Below, piece by piece: positions 1 through 6,273 of a DNA stretch of 32,997 nt; position 1 is the first letter of the stretch, and every line of letters begins with the position of its first letter. The stretch spans positions 1 through 32,997 of IMG/VR virus record IMGVR_UViG_3300007735_000628; one strand, written 5' to 3'. Below the pieces are notes generated by a model that worked only from the letters and a program-made list of their open reading frames with translations, was not told the DNA's origin and ran no database searches. The position numbers and the translations under genes are program-made. The stretch is from a virus.

Positions 1-105
1 AACAACCCGGCCGACCTTGTAGGTGGTGTCCATCATCAGCTTCACTGTGCGGTTGAGAGTGATGGTTTTCTCGGTGATCCGTTTGGTAGTGTTCGTCGGT
101 TTCAT
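1..105 (-). CDS. hypothetical protein, N-terminal fragment
   Basis: The first 35 codons (MKPTNTTKRITEKTIT...) of a minus-strand gene that runs off the left edge. The start is chosen because ATG at 105-103 follows a full promoter (-10 TATTCT at 117-112), with 6 nt between -10 and ATG. It is Thr/Lys-rich at the start. Function unknown. Confidence 0.65.
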   Translation of the reverse strand, partial: MKPTNTTKRITEKTITLNRTVKLMMDTTYKVGRVV

Positions 106-111
106 GGTTAA

Positions 112-141
112 AGAATACCATTTATTTGATAAAAAAGTCAA
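112..141 (-). promoter_or_regulatory. leaderless-type promoter
   Basis: -35 TTGACT (141-136), 18-nt spacer, -10 TATTCT (117-112). The -35 overlaps the T-rich tail of the terminator hairpin of the upstream minus-strand gene. Confidence 0.75.
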
Positions 142-171
142 GCCGTCAATGCGATTAAACACTGACGGCTT
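132..171 (-). terminator. hairpin terminator overlapping a promoter
   Basis: Perfect 9-bp stem (AAGCCGTCA/TGACGGCTT, 140-148 and 163-171). Read on the minus strand it is followed by GACTTTTTT. It lies 21 nt after the stop of the 42-aa membrane protein gene, and its T tail is also part of the next -35 region. Confidence 0.7.
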
Positions 172-192
172 AACTTACGTGATTTGAACAGG

Positions 193-321
193 TTAGACGG
201 ATTGACCCTTCTTCCACTGTTTAGCCTTCTCTACTGCGGCTTCTACCTTCTTTTGATTCCGGCGAGTAACCAAGGCTCCGATTACTACTCCGACCACTAC
301 ACCTGCGATGAACAATACCAT
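193..321 (-). CDS. small single-pass membrane protein
   Basis: 42 aa. Residues 2-19 (VLFIAGVVVGVVIGALVT) form one hydrophobic segment with small-residue spacing. A basic, Lys-rich tail with a short helix (NQKKVEAAVEKAKQWKK) follows. The layout resembles YtxH-like or phage small membrane proteins, but no family is assigned. Unlike most genes here it has a Shine-Dalgarno-like AAAGGAAG 5 nt before ATG. A terminator hairpin follows the stop. Confidence 0.65.
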   Translation of the reverse strand: MVLFIAGVVVGVVIGALVTRRNQKKVEAAVEKAKQWKKGQSV

Positions 322-337
322 AAACTTCCTTTCGTTG

Positions 338-358
338 TTGAAACCGTTATGGTTTCAA
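338..358. repeat. 8-bp inverted repeat in a divergent gap
   Basis: TTGAAACC-gttat-GGTTTCAA lies between the minus-strand gene (start 321) and the plus-strand promoter at 372. It could be an operator or a 5'-UTR hairpin of the minus gene. There is no T run. Confidence 0.4.
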
Positions 359-371
359 TGATAAATAGGGC

Positions 372-399
372 TTGATTTCTATAAAATCTGAGGTAAAGT
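372..399 (+). promoter_or_regulatory. leaderless-type promoter
   Basis: -35 TTGATT (372-377), 16-nt spacer beginning TCTATAAAA, -10 TAAAGT (394-399). ATG follows after 10 nt. Confidence 0.7.
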
Positions 400-409
400 G
401 TCCTCACAA

Positions 410-673
410 ATGAAAAAGAACCGCAACCACAGTTTCAGAGTCGGTGACACGGTTTATACCTACCACAATCATTCGTGGGGGATGAAGCCAATGAAGGTGT
501 TGAGTCTCACCGAGGACGGTATCTACTGTAGGCACGAGGATTACTCTGGTGATGGGTGGTTCCGAGCCAGTGAGTGTCTGTTGGCCACATCTGGCCGTAA
601 GTTGGCCCTTGCTGTTCTGCAGGATAAGATGGACGAGGTTGACCGTTTGAAGAAAAGTCTGTTCAAGGCTTGA
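410..673 (+). CDS. hypothetical protein (87 aa)
   Basis: Starts at ATG 410, 10 nt after the -10, rather than at the in-frame GTG at 398, which lies inside the -10. A beta-rich N-terminal half (FRVGDTVYTYHNHSWGMKPMKV) looks like a small barrel (SH3/KOW-like) that may bind nucleic acid or protein; this is inference. A C-terminal helix follows (KMDEVDRLKKSLFKA). The TGA stop lies inside the next -35 TTGACA. Confidence 0.7.
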   Translation: MKKNRNHSFRVGDTVYTYHNHSWGMKPMKVLSLTEDGIYCRHEDYSGDGWFRASECLLATSGRKLALAVLQDKMDEVDRLKKSLFKA

Positions 674-697
674 CATTCGATAATAACCAGATAAACT
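670..697 (+). promoter_or_regulatory. leaderless-type promoter overlapping a stop codon
   Basis: -35 TTGACA (670-675) contains the TGA stop of the upstream gene. 16-nt spacer, -10 TAAACT (692-697), ATG 9 nt later. Confidence 0.8.
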
Positions 698-706
698 GTT
701 TCCACA

Positions 707-844
707 ATGAACTTCATCTCTGCTAACCGTCGCCCTCTCTGTCTCGTTCTCCTCTGTGGTTGTATCGGATACTTCCTTGGTGCATTCGTCACCGGGTTGG
801 TTATCGGTGCTGCCATCGTGTGTCTGGTGACCCTCATCTTTTAA
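707..844 (+). CDS. small membrane protein (45 aa)
   Basis: MNFISANRRPLCLVLLCGC... has a basic N-terminus and two hydrophobic stretches (about residues 11-25 and 27-45), rich in Cys and Gly. It is either a two-helix hairpin or one long segment. Start fixed by the promoter. The next gene follows after a 4-nt gap. Function unknown. Confidence 0.65.
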   Translation: MNFISANRRPLCLVLLCGCIGYFLGAFVTGLVIGAAIVCLVTLIF

Positions 845-848
845 TCTT

Positions 849-1112
849 ATGAACAACGTCACTAACTACGCTTCCTTCGCCGAATGGCATAACCTCAACC
901 ACGGGTCCGCTTACCTGACCCCTTCCTTCGATGCCATCGTGTCCGATTTTAAGTTCCTTGGCCGGCAGTTTGACGCCGAGAAGAACGTGTTTTTCTACTT
1001 CACAGGTCAGTTTCATGCGACTCCTAACGTCCGGGTGGATGTGGATTGGAAGGAAGTGGCGATGCGTTACGACAGTATGTATTCGGACTTCGCCCGTTAC
1101 GGAACTAATTAA
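849..1112 (+). CDS. hypothetical protein (87 aa)
   Basis: Second gene of the 707 unit, starting 4 nt after the preceding stop with no Shine-Dalgarno (TTAATCTT before ATG), so reinitiation or coupling is likely. Tyr/Phe-rich. A WHNLNHGSAY segment near the N-terminus is followed by a beta-rich middle. Not recognised. Confidence 0.65.
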   Translation: MNNVTNYASFAEWHNLNHGSAYLTPSFDAIVSDFKFLGRQFDAEKNVFFYFTGQFHATPNVRVDVDWKEVAMRYDSMYSDFARYGTN

Positions 1113-1115
1113 CGG

Positions 1116-1144
1116 TTGACTTTCTATAAAACTTCGGTTATTCT
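1116..1144 (+). promoter_or_regulatory. leaderless-type promoter
   Basis: -35 TTGACT (1116-1121), 17-nt spacer beginning TTCTATAAAA, -10 TATTCT (1139-1144). ATG 9 nt later after TTTTAACAC, the initial sequence shared by one class of promoters here. Confidence 0.85.
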
Positions 1145-1153
1145 TTTAACACT

Positions 1154-1504
1154 ATGGGATACATTACAAGTTACAAATTGAAATGGGACTGTAAAAAGTC
1201 GAAAACCACTTGGGATGAAATTTCCGACGAGATTGCTCTCCGACAGAAAGCTGGCACCGATTTCTTTTATGGGGTAGATGAGAATGGGGATTGTTCCGAT
1301 TCTTGTAAGTGGTATGACCACGAGACGGAAATCGCACAGTTCTCCAAGATTTACCCCGACGTTCTCTTTGAACTGCGTGGTGAAGGGGAGGATTCGGGAG
1401 ACATCTGGAAGAAATACTTCAAGAACGGAAAGATGCAGCTCTGTCCGGTCAAGATGACTTTTGACCCGTATGACGAATCGAAACTCAAAACGGTGAGGGC
1501 TTGA
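1154..1504 (+). CDS. hypothetical protein, MGYI-type (116 aa)
   Basis: Starts MGYITSYKLKW, a beta-strand-like opening, and contains a LRGEGEDSGDIWKKYFKNGK segment late in the chain. I recall similar openings and the GEG...D.W..YF..GK pattern in uncharacterised phage proteins, but no function is known. Acidic overall. The TGA stop (1502-1504) sits inside the next -35. Confidence 0.75.
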   Translation: MGYITSYKLKWDCKKSKTTWDEISDEIALRQKAGTDFFYGVDENGDCSDSCKWYDHETEIAQFSKIYPDVLFELRGEGEDSGDIWKKYFKNGKMQLCPVKMTFDPYDESKLKTVRA

Positions 1505-1529
1505 CTTTCTATAAAACCTCGGTTAGACT
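1501..1529 (+). promoter_or_regulatory. leaderless-type promoter overlapping a stop codon
   Basis: -35 TTGACT (1501-1506) contains the upstream TGA. 17-nt spacer, -10 TAGACT (1524-1529), ATG 9 nt later. Confidence 0.8.
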
Positions 1530-1538
1530 CTTGCCACG

Positions 1539-1745
1539 ATGAACAAACAATGGAAAGACAATAGCATTCAGTTTCCCCGATTGATTGCGGAACTTGAGGC
1601 CGCTGGGGCGTTCACCAATCAAGTCACGCAAGAACTGTGTGAGAACATGGATTTGACCGTCGATGAAATTTCGGAGATTGTTGACCGTGCTCAAGACGAG
1701 TGGGAAGCCATCAAGTATATAACGCTGCCGGTCAAACGAAAGTAA
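1539..1745 (+). CDS. hypothetical helical protein (68 aa)
   Basis: Mostly helical by composition, acidic middle (MDLTVDEISEIVDRAQDEWE) and basic tail (PVKRK). The TVDEISEIVDRA segment could be a short helix pair. First gene of a three-gene unit with the genes at 1750 and 2090. Confidence 0.7.
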   Translation: MNKQWKDNSIQFPRLIAELEAAGAFTNQVTQELCENMDLTVDEISEIVDRAQDEWEAIKYITLPVKRK

Positions 1746-1749
1746 AATT

Positions 1750-2088
1750 ATGGGTTACACACAGTACTGGGATCACAAAGGTTTCACTGATGAACAGTGG
1801 AAGAAACTCGTCACGTTCACACGGAATTTGATTTCCGACACCAAGGTTCCGATTGTCAACGGAGAGGGCGACGAGTCGTGTGAGACGTTCAACCTGACCA
1901 AGGCTGCACAGGACTTCGAGTTCTGCAAGACCCGTCAGTTTCCTTATGACGAGGTTGTGGTCGCCATCATGCGTGAGGCAATGGAAATCAATCCTACGTT
2001 CAATCCTCGTTCGGATGGCGGTTGGGCGGTGTTTGGTGATGTGGCACCTCGGACTGTTATGGGTTATGTCGTGGAATCACGCCAGTAA
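1750..2088 (+). CDS. conserved phage protein, MGYTxYW family (112 aa)
   Basis: MGYTQYWDHKGFTDEQW opening and a later FCKTRQFPYDEVVVAIM segment. This combination (MGYTHYW-like start, FCKT.R.PYD in the middle) recurs in uncharacterised phage and bacterial proteins, so the family is probably real though its role is unknown. Starts 4 nt after the previous stop, with AAAATT before ATG and no Shine-Dalgarno. Confidence 0.8.
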   Translation: MGYTQYWDHKGFTDEQWKKLVTFTRNLISDTKVPIVNGEGDESCETFNLTKAAQDFEFCKTRQFPYDEVVVAIMREAMEINPTFNPRSDGGWAVFGDVAPRTVMGYVVESRQ

Positions 2089-2089
2089 T

Positions 2090-2278
2090 ATGGATCTCCC
2101 ACAGACAGCTGTGCGTGACCAAATGTGGAACATTGCATTTGGTGGATTTGAAGATAAAATCAATCACAAAGACGTAGATACGTCAGTTGTTAGGGCGGGC
2201 ACCAGAACCGTTAGAAGTGGCTACGCCAACAGTTTCGATGACGTAAGGATTGACCTTGCTCAAAAAAGAAACGGTTGA
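2090..2278 (+). CDS. hypothetical protein (62 aa)
   Basis: MDLPQTAVRDQMWNIAFGGF... ends QKRNG. The ATG at 2090 lies 1 nt after the previous stop (TAATATG) and is preferred to upstream in-frame starts that would overlap the preceding gene extensively. TGA stop lies in the next -35 TTGACT. Not recognised. Confidence 0.6.
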   Translation: MDLPQTAVRDQMWNIAFGGFEDKINHKDVDTSVVRAGTRTVRSGYANSFDDVRIDLAQKRNG

Positions 2279-2302
2279 CTTTCTATAAAAAACCTCTACA
2301 CT
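2275..2302 (+). promoter_or_regulatory. leaderless-type promoter overlapping a stop codon
   Basis: -35 TTGACT (2275-2280) contains the upstream TGA. 16-nt spacer with TTCTATAAAA, -10 TACACT (2297-2302), ATG 10 nt later. Confidence 0.8.
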
Positions 2303-2312
2303 GGTTGAACGT

Positions 2313-2552
2313 ATGAAACAGCCTGACCAAAACTTTCTGTGTTCCTTCAAGTGTCCCTTCTGTGGGGATAGGGTGGAAGTCACCACCGAGAAATACGCGG
2401 ATAGCTGGTCAAACGTCCGTGGTTTCTGTGATTCTCAGACTTCAAAAATCTGTGGAATGGAGTTCAACTTCGGAATCTTCGGTCAAGGTTTCACTCGTCA
2501 GGAAATGAAAGAGTCGGTCATGGAAGTGGTCGGTATCAACTTCATCAACTAA
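2313..2552 (+). CDS. putative zinc-ribbon protein (79 aa)
   Basis: CPFCG at about residues 14-18 and a second Cys pair further on (GFCDSQTSKICGMEF) suggest one zinc site of the zinc-ribbon type. The second pair is widely spaced (C-x7-C), which is unusual. Acidic helical C-terminus. Role unknown. Confidence 0.7.
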   Translation: MKQPDQNFLCSFKCPFCGDRVEVTTEKYADSWSNVRGFCDSQTSKICGMEFNFGIFGQGFTRQEMKESVMEVVGINFIN

Positions 2553-2556
2553 CACA

Positions 2557-3003
2557 ATGAGCACGTTTCTAAACAAAAAGTGGGTGACTACGGTTCGGAT
2601 TCCGTCCTTCGGTTCCACGGGAACTCTGGAGTATCTCAAGTTCCTCTCGTTTGTGGCATCAAAGGATACCAATCGTGATTGTGGCAAGAGCCAACGTGAG
2701 GTTGAGTTCGAGTTTGTCCACGAGTATCAAGCCACCAACTTCACAGTGGCTTTGGCCAAAACTTTCAATCCATCCTTCATTGAGTACGTGACCGAGAGCC
2801 GCCCGGTGTTTAACAGTTGTTGGGAACACCTTGAAGCGATGTGTAAGGCTCACGATTTCTACCACGAGATGTCCGACGACCATCGGGTGTGGCTGAATGG
2901 TCAACATGAGCTGAAACAAATCAAGCAGCTGGCCGACAAACTGGCTATCATTGACAAGGATCGAGTTCAACAGATTGTGACGGGAATTTACAAGTTGAAA
3001 TAA
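2557..3003 (+). CDS. hypothetical protein (148 aa)
   Basis: Begins 4 nt after the previous stop (TAACACAATG). The N-terminal half is beta-rich; the C-terminal third is helical (HELKQIKQLADKLAIIDKDR). No family recognised. Co-transcribed with the zinc-ribbon gene. Confidence 0.7.
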   Translation: MSTFLNKKWVTTVRIPSFGSTGTLEYLKFLSFVASKDTNRDCGKSQREVEFEFVHEYQATNFTVALAKTFNPSFIEYVTESRPVFNSCWEHLEAMCKAHDFYHEMSDDHRVWLNGQHELKQIKQLADKLAIIDKDRVQQIVTGIYKLK

Positions 3004-3007
3004 CTGG

Positions 3008-3035
3008 TTGACTTTTTCTAAAATTGGTCTAAACT
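3008..3035 (+). promoter_or_regulatory. leaderless-type promoter (copy A of a duplicated block)
   Basis: -35 TTGACT (3008-3013), 16-nt spacer, -10 TAAACT (3030-3035), ATG 9 nt later. Nearly identical from the spacer through codon 3 (MKRN) to the promoter at 3319. Confidence 0.8.
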
Positions 3036-3044
3036 GGTTCCACA

Positions 3045-3314
3045 ATGAAACGTAATCAACAAATCGACAAACATATCGACGCCGCATTAGGACTCTACGC
3101 TGCTGAAGCAAAAAGTCGGGAATATGATGCTGGCTGTGCTGGTCAAATGTCCGATGGTGGATGTAGTAGGATGTTGGGGGAGATTGATGCATACAACTGT
3201 GGTCGGAAAGGCACCATTCCAAAGTGGTTGGAACCTTATATGACGAAAGTGGTTCGGCAAAATGACCCTGAGTACGAGATGTATCTCCGTCTCCAGAAGA
3301 AATTTGGAAAATAA
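3045..3314 (+). CDS. hypothetical protein (89 aa)
   Basis: MKRNQQIDKHIDAALGLYAA... contains a Cys/Gly-rich middle (AGCAGQMSDGGCSRM) and ends LQKKFGK. The last 24 nt, from the QKKFGK codons through the stop, recur exactly at 5022-5045 behind a separate promoter, pointing to a decayed duplicate. Function unknown. Confidence 0.7.
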   Translation: MKRNQQIDKHIDAALGLYAAEAKSREYDAGCAGQMSDGGCSRMLGEIDAYNCGRKGTIPKWLEPYMTKVVRQNDPEYEMYLRLQKKFGK

Positions 3315-3318
3315 CCAG

Positions 3319-3346
3319 TTGACTTCTTATAAAATTGGTCTAAACT
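3319..3346 (+). promoter_or_regulatory. leaderless-type promoter (copy B of a duplicated block)
   Basis: -35 TTGACT (3319-3324), 16-nt spacer, -10 TAAACT (3341-3346), ATG 9 nt later. Confidence 0.8.
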
Positions 3347-3355
3347 GGTTCCACA

Positions 3356-3637
3356 ATGAAACGTAACAAAGACAGTGTGGTGAAGTTGAACACCGTTGAA
3401 ATTCGCCGGGCGGTTCGTTCCATCTACATCAACTCTTTCGCGGGTGATTTCGATGGTGACATTCCCCTCAGCAAAATCCAAATCTCCGACCGGAATTACA
3501 CCACAAAGATTAACGGTAAGGTGGTTCTTCGTTACGACCGACACTGTCACTACATCAACGAACTTGATCATCAGACCGCTGTGTATCTCTATCTTCAGTC
3601 CGTTGAACAGGTTTTGAACTTTCCAGAGGAAGAATGA
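3356..3637 (+). CDS. hypothetical protein (93 aa)
   Basis: MKRNKDSVVKLNTVEIRRAV..., mixed alpha/beta with a basic N-terminus and acidic end (NFPEEE). The first four residues match the neighbouring 3045 gene because the promoter/start block is duplicated; the rest does not. Stop overlaps the next start (ATGA). Confidence 0.7.
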   Translation: MKRNKDSVVKLNTVEIRRAVRSIYINSFAGDFDGDIPLSKIQISDRNYTTKINGKVVLRYDRHCHYINELDHQTAVYLYLQSVEQVLNFPEEE

Positions 3638-4071
3638 TTCTCACTTCTAAAGAAAAGTGGGTGGTTGACCGTCTAAAACGACAAGGGTGGCGGACGGACA
3701 CACACTTCATGTCATACTCGCCGGATCAGTGTCTCCTTTGGCTGCCCGGTAAGGTTGTGAATACATCCTTTGACTGGTGTGGTCGCCCGTTTTTTTACAT
3801 GGACCGGAGAAAGGGATTGTGGCTGCACTTCCGCCCGAAACAGAATCCGGCAATGCATTTGACCTATCACATTTCGTGGTTAACGGTAAAGAATTGGGAT
3901 AAGTCAATCAATCCATTCCTCCAAATGTGTGCCAAGTTGAATGATGATTGGGATTTGATGAACTTCGAGAAATTTTCGGAAAAGCACGGTGCGAGTGAAA
4001 GAAATTCTTACGTTATTGAAAAAGAAAGATTGACTTCTTCTAATCTCCACGGTATTCTATTACCACAATGA
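3634..4071 (+). CDS. hypothetical protein (145 aa) with a promoter inside its 3' end
   Basis: Overlaps the previous stop by 4 nt (ATGA). Basic and aromatic (FDWCGRPFFYMDRRKGLWLHF). Its last ~14 codons (LTSSNLHGILLPQ) are encoded by the next gene's promoter (4030-4058), and its stop again overlaps the next start (ATGA). The tail may be a run-on after loss of an earlier stop. Not recognised. Confidence 0.6.
   Translation: MILTSKEKWVVDRLKRQGWRTDTHFMSYSPDQCLLWLPGKVVNTSFDWCGRPFFYMDRRKGLWLHFRPKQNPAMHLTYHISWLTVKNWDKSINPFLQMCAKLNDDWDLMNFEKFSEKHGASERNSYVIEKERLTSSNLHGILLPQ
4030..4058 (+). promoter_or_regulatory. leaderless-type promoter inside a coding region
   Basis: -35 TTGACT (4030-4035), 17-nt spacer, -10 TATTCT (4053-4058), ATG 9 nt later. 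Confidence 0.8.
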
Positions 4072-4400
4072 ATCAACCGATTTACCATGAAACCAAATCC
4101 GCAACTTATTTCGATAATGGTGACGGAAGTCTGACCGTTAAACGAAAGACAAAGACAAAAGTTTCCCAAACCCTAGCGGTGTTCAAGAATGATCCTCAAG
4201 GTCACGCAGCGTATCGTCGGTTTCGTGAAACCCTTGTAAATAACGGAAAACGTCTATACACCCTCTATCGATGTCCCAATGACGGTCGATCCTATAAGCA
4301 AATCGCGACAGACTCAAATACCTACGGATGGCGCAGTAGTCGTGGGTCTATTCCTAAAAGGTTCGCCAAAGTTCTTGTGGTTCTTCGTTCCATCAACTAA
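4068..4400 (+). CDS. hypothetical basic protein (110 aa)
   Basis: Rich in Lys/Arg (VKRKTKTKVSQT, KRFAKVLVVLRSIN) with a YHETKSATYFDNGDGSLTVKR opening that reads as a beta hairpin. Possibly nucleic-acid binding by charge only. The last gene before a change in start-site style at 4435. Confidence 0.65.
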   Translation: MNQPIYHETKSATYFDNGDGSLTVKRKTKTKVSQTLAVFKNDPQGHAAYRRFRETLVNNGKRLYTLYRCPNDGRSYKQIATDSNTYGWRSSRGSIPKRFAKVLVVLRSIN

Positions 4401-4420
4401 CATTGAATAAACTATTTTTG

Positions 4421-4426
4421 AAGGAG
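4421..4426 (+). promoter_or_regulatory. canonical Shine-Dalgarno (exception)
   Basis: AAGGAG 8 nt before ATG 4435. Almost all other genes here lack one, so this gene was probably acquired separately or is translated differently. Confidence 0.8.
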
Positions 4427-4434
4427 ATTAAAAC

Positions 4435-4626
4435 ATGAAAGCAATCGATTTCATTCGCATCCTTTTCAACAATGTCACTTATTACACTGAAAAAACTCCT
4501 AATTGGGAGAAAAATGAAGTGATTTCCCGCGCCGAATGGCGGGCGATGCTGACTCTGCTCGCCGAAAATGGGGAATTCATTAAAAATGAAGCGGGTGATT
4601 GGATTGCGATTGACGTTTCCCGATAA
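4435..4626 (+). CDS. hypothetical protein (63 aa) with a strong RBS
   Basis: MKAIDFIRILFNNVTYYTEK... is helical, ending ENGEFIKNEAGDWIAIDVSR. It has AAGGAG upstream and no consensus promoter directly before it. The -35 of the next promoter lies in its last codons. Not recognised. Confidence 0.7.
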   Translation: MKAIDFIRILFNNVTYYTEKTPNWEKNEVISRAEWRAMLTLLAENGEFIKNEAGDWIAIDVSR

Positions 4627-4638
4627 TTAACGTAAGAT
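4610..4638 (+). promoter_or_regulatory. leaderless-type promoter
   Basis: -35 TTGACG (4610-4615, inside the end of the upstream gene), 17-nt spacer, -10 TAAGAT (4633-4638), ATG 7 nt later. Confidence 0.65.
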
Positions 4639-4645
4639 TAAAACC

Positions 4646-4960
4646 ATGAAGACACAATTAGACATTCGTGTTAAAAATCCCACTAATCCCGCTGAAGTTT
4701 TAGTTCTTGAGCGAGGACTTGATTGCCAAGTGCGGAAAACGGAAAAGGGAAATTGGCGTTGTTTTATTCCACATCCTTCTCGACCTGAAAAACCTTTCCA
4801 AGTTCGGATTGAAAGCGCATTTCGCGCTCCTAGCGTCAAGACAATGGAAAAGTGGAGTTTTGATGGGATAGCAAAGTCAATTGGTGGCAAGAAAGTTGAG
4901 CCTGACGGTTACGACGAAAACGGGCTTCCCTCTTGGTTTCTTGTTTTGGGTTTGATTTAA
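4646..4960 (+). CDS. hypothetical protein (104 aa)
   Basis: MKTQLDIRVKNPTNPAEVLV... is beta-rich with GNWRCFIPHPSRPEKPFQV, ending in a hydrophobic strand (PSWFLVLGLI). Unrecognised. Downstream lies a promoter with a broken start codon (4972-5042). Confidence 0.65.
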   Translation: MKTQLDIRVKNPTNPAEVLVLERGLDCQVRKTEKGNWRCFIPHPSRPEKPFQVRIESAFRAPSVKTMEKWSFDGIAKSIGGKKVEPDGYDENGLPSWFLVLGLI

Positions 4961-4971
4961 TCGTTTTCCGT

Positions 4972-5042
4972 TTGCAAAGGAATTTCCTTTGATTTAGTAT
5001 TAAACCACGAAGATTGATTTTCAGAAGAAATTTGGAAAATAA
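4972..5042 (+). pseudogene. promoter plus vestigial gene tail
   Basis: TTGCAA (4972-4977), 17-nt spacer, TAGTAT (4995-5000). Exactly 9 nt on, where a start codon belongs, stands AAG (5010). The frame then reads IDFQKKFGK-stop, ending with the same QKKFGK-TAA as the 3045 gene (24-nt identity, 5022-5045 versus 3294-3317). Best read as a paralogue of that gene that lost its interior and start codon. Confidence 0.55.
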
Positions 5043-5045
5043 CCA

Positions 5046-5073
5046 TTGACTTTTTGTAAAATCAGTCTATACT
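5046..5073 (+). promoter_or_regulatory. leaderless-type promoter
   Basis: -35 TTGACT (5046-5051), 16-nt spacer, -10 TATACT (5068-5073), ATG 6 nt later. Confidence 0.8.
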
Positions 5074-5079
5074 TTTTAT

Positions 5080-5232
5080 ATGAATCGATACAAGACTGTT
5101 GGTGTTCATGGTGAGTATGAGACGGAGTTTGCATCTGACGGTGAGGCGGTCAATTGGAACATCGGCTTTACCGATGGACCTGACAGTTATCCACTCATGA
5201 AACTTGTCGACGGTGAGTGGCTGGAAATTTGA
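5080..5232 (+). CDS. hypothetical protein (50 aa)
   Basis: MNRYKTVGVHGEYETEF... ends LVDGEWLEI, beta-rich and acidic. Start set by the promoter. Stop is 1 nt before the next -35. Too short for a family call. Confidence 0.65.
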   Translation: MNRYKTVGVHGEYETEFASDGEAVNWNIGFTDGPDSYPLMKLVDGEWLEI

Positions 5233-5233
5233 G

Positions 5234-5261
5234 TTGACTTTTTCTAATCCCACGGTATTCT
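5234..5261 (+). promoter_or_regulatory. leaderless-type promoter
   Basis: -35 TTGACT (5234-5239), 16-nt spacer, -10 TATTCT (5256-5261), ATG 9 nt later. Confidence 0.8.
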
Positions 5262-5270
5262 GTTCCCACA

Positions 5271-5648
5271 ATGAAATACGAAATCGAAGTCTTGATCCCT
5301 GCCACGGGCGGCGAGTCTGATAGTGTCAATATGACTTTGAACCTTGAGATGACACGTTCCGAGGTTCTGGAAATGTTGTTCGGTTGGTTCAATCATGGCA
5401 GTGGTTCTGAGTGTCAGATGTTTCTCGAACGAGGGATCAGATCACTCTCTGTCAATGACTTCGTCCGGTTGAATAACGAGTGGTTTCAGTGTCGTTCGGT
5501 GGGATGGGACAGGGTTGACGATTCTCTGGTGAAAAATCAAATCGATCAGGCAAAGGCTATCTGCGTTCAGGGACACGGTCAGGTTTCGATGTGGTCCGTT
5601 CTCCACACGTTGAACCGTAATAAATTTGTTGGTAGTTTCAAAGACTGA
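5271..5648 (+). CDS. hypothetical protein (125 aa)
   Basis: MKYEIEVLIPATGGESDSVN... gives a beta strand and acidic loop, then helices. LSVNDFVRLNNEWFQCRSVGWDRV resembles a small beta-barrel segment. No known family. Confidence 0.7.
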   Translation: MKYEIEVLIPATGGESDSVNMTLNLEMTRSEVLEMLFGWFNHGSGSECQMFLERGIRSLSVNDFVRLNNEWFQCRSVGWDRVDDSLVKNQIDQAKAICVQGHGQVSMWSVLHTLNRNKFVGSFKD

Positions 5649-5652
5649 GGGC

Positions 5653-5680
5653 TTGACTTCTGATAAAACCCCTCTATACT
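5653..5680 (+). promoter_or_regulatory. leaderless-type promoter
   Basis: -35 TTGACT (5653-5658), 16-nt spacer, -10 TATACT (5675-5680), ATG 9 nt later. Confidence 0.85.
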
Positions 5681-5689
5681 GATCACACA

Positions 5690-5914
5690 ATGAAAATCAA
5701 GTTCAAGAAAGACGTTGAGTTACAAATCGTGGTCGATTTCGATCATGCGACCGATGAAGCTACCTACGAAACCGCTACCTTCCTCCGAGACGATGAAACC
5801 GATATTGACATCTGCGATGCAGCCAATCCTCCTCTCGCACGAGAGATTCAATTCGGCGATGGTTCGGTTGCTTTTGTCACCCCGGAGTTTTGGGCTGTGG
5901 TGGAAGTTCTGTAA
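5690..5914 (+). CDS. hypothetical acidic protein (74 aa)
   Basis: MKIKFKKDVELQIVVDFDHATDE..., acidic, with a beta strand opening. FGDGSVAFVTPEFWAVVEVL closes the chain. No family recognised. First gene of a two-gene unit. Confidence 0.7.
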   Translation: MKIKFKKDVELQIVVDFDHATDEATYETATFLRDDETDIDICDAANPPLAREIQFGDGSVAFVTPEFWAVVEVL

Positions 5915-5932
5915 GTTTCTTTCTCTATTCGT

Positions 5933-6223
5933 ATGAAAATCGAAAATCTACCAATCGCGATTCGTCTCAACGGTCAACTCAAGGACCTTGACAAAGCACT
6001 GGCTGAACTGGCCAATTCCGAGTGTTTCACCAAAAACTCTCCTGGGTGGGGAGTGAGTAACGAAACATCGTTGTATCAGTTGCACATCACTCAATACAAG
6101 GACGGCAGCGGATTTCATGTTGACCTGGCCGGTCTGGAGGTCGGCGTCGAAATTCTCAAATATACCAAACAACTTCTCGAAGCGAAGCGGGCTGACATCC
6201 TTCGGGAGATTTCTGAACTGTGA
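5933..6223 (+). CDS. hypothetical protein (96 aa)
   Basis: Starts 18 nt after the previous stop with no promoter of its own. The C-terminal ~25 residues form a charged helix (YTKQLLEAKRADILREISEL), possibly a coiled coil. Not recognised. Confidence 0.7.
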   Translation: MKIENLPIAIRLNGQLKDLDKALAELANSECFTKNSPGWGVSNETSLYQLHITQYKDGSGFHVDLAGLEVGVEILKYTKQLLEAKRADILREISEL

Positions 6224-6235
6224 GTGTCGGGAGGC

Positions 6236-6264
6236 TTGACTTTTTATAAAATCTGGCCCATACT
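6236..6264 (+). promoter_or_regulatory. leaderless-type promoter
   Basis: -35 TTGACT (6236-6241), 17-nt spacer, -10 CATACT (6259-6264). Initial sequence GTCCACACA then ATG, a second recurring class. Confidence 0.8.
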
Positions 6265-6273
6265 GTCCACACA

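Noticed and set aside
404-862. Long minus-strand frames opposite the first plus genes (152 and 98 codons)
   Set aside because: They mirror well-supported plus genes with consensus promoters. Such antisense frames recur opposite most genes here because of codon bias.
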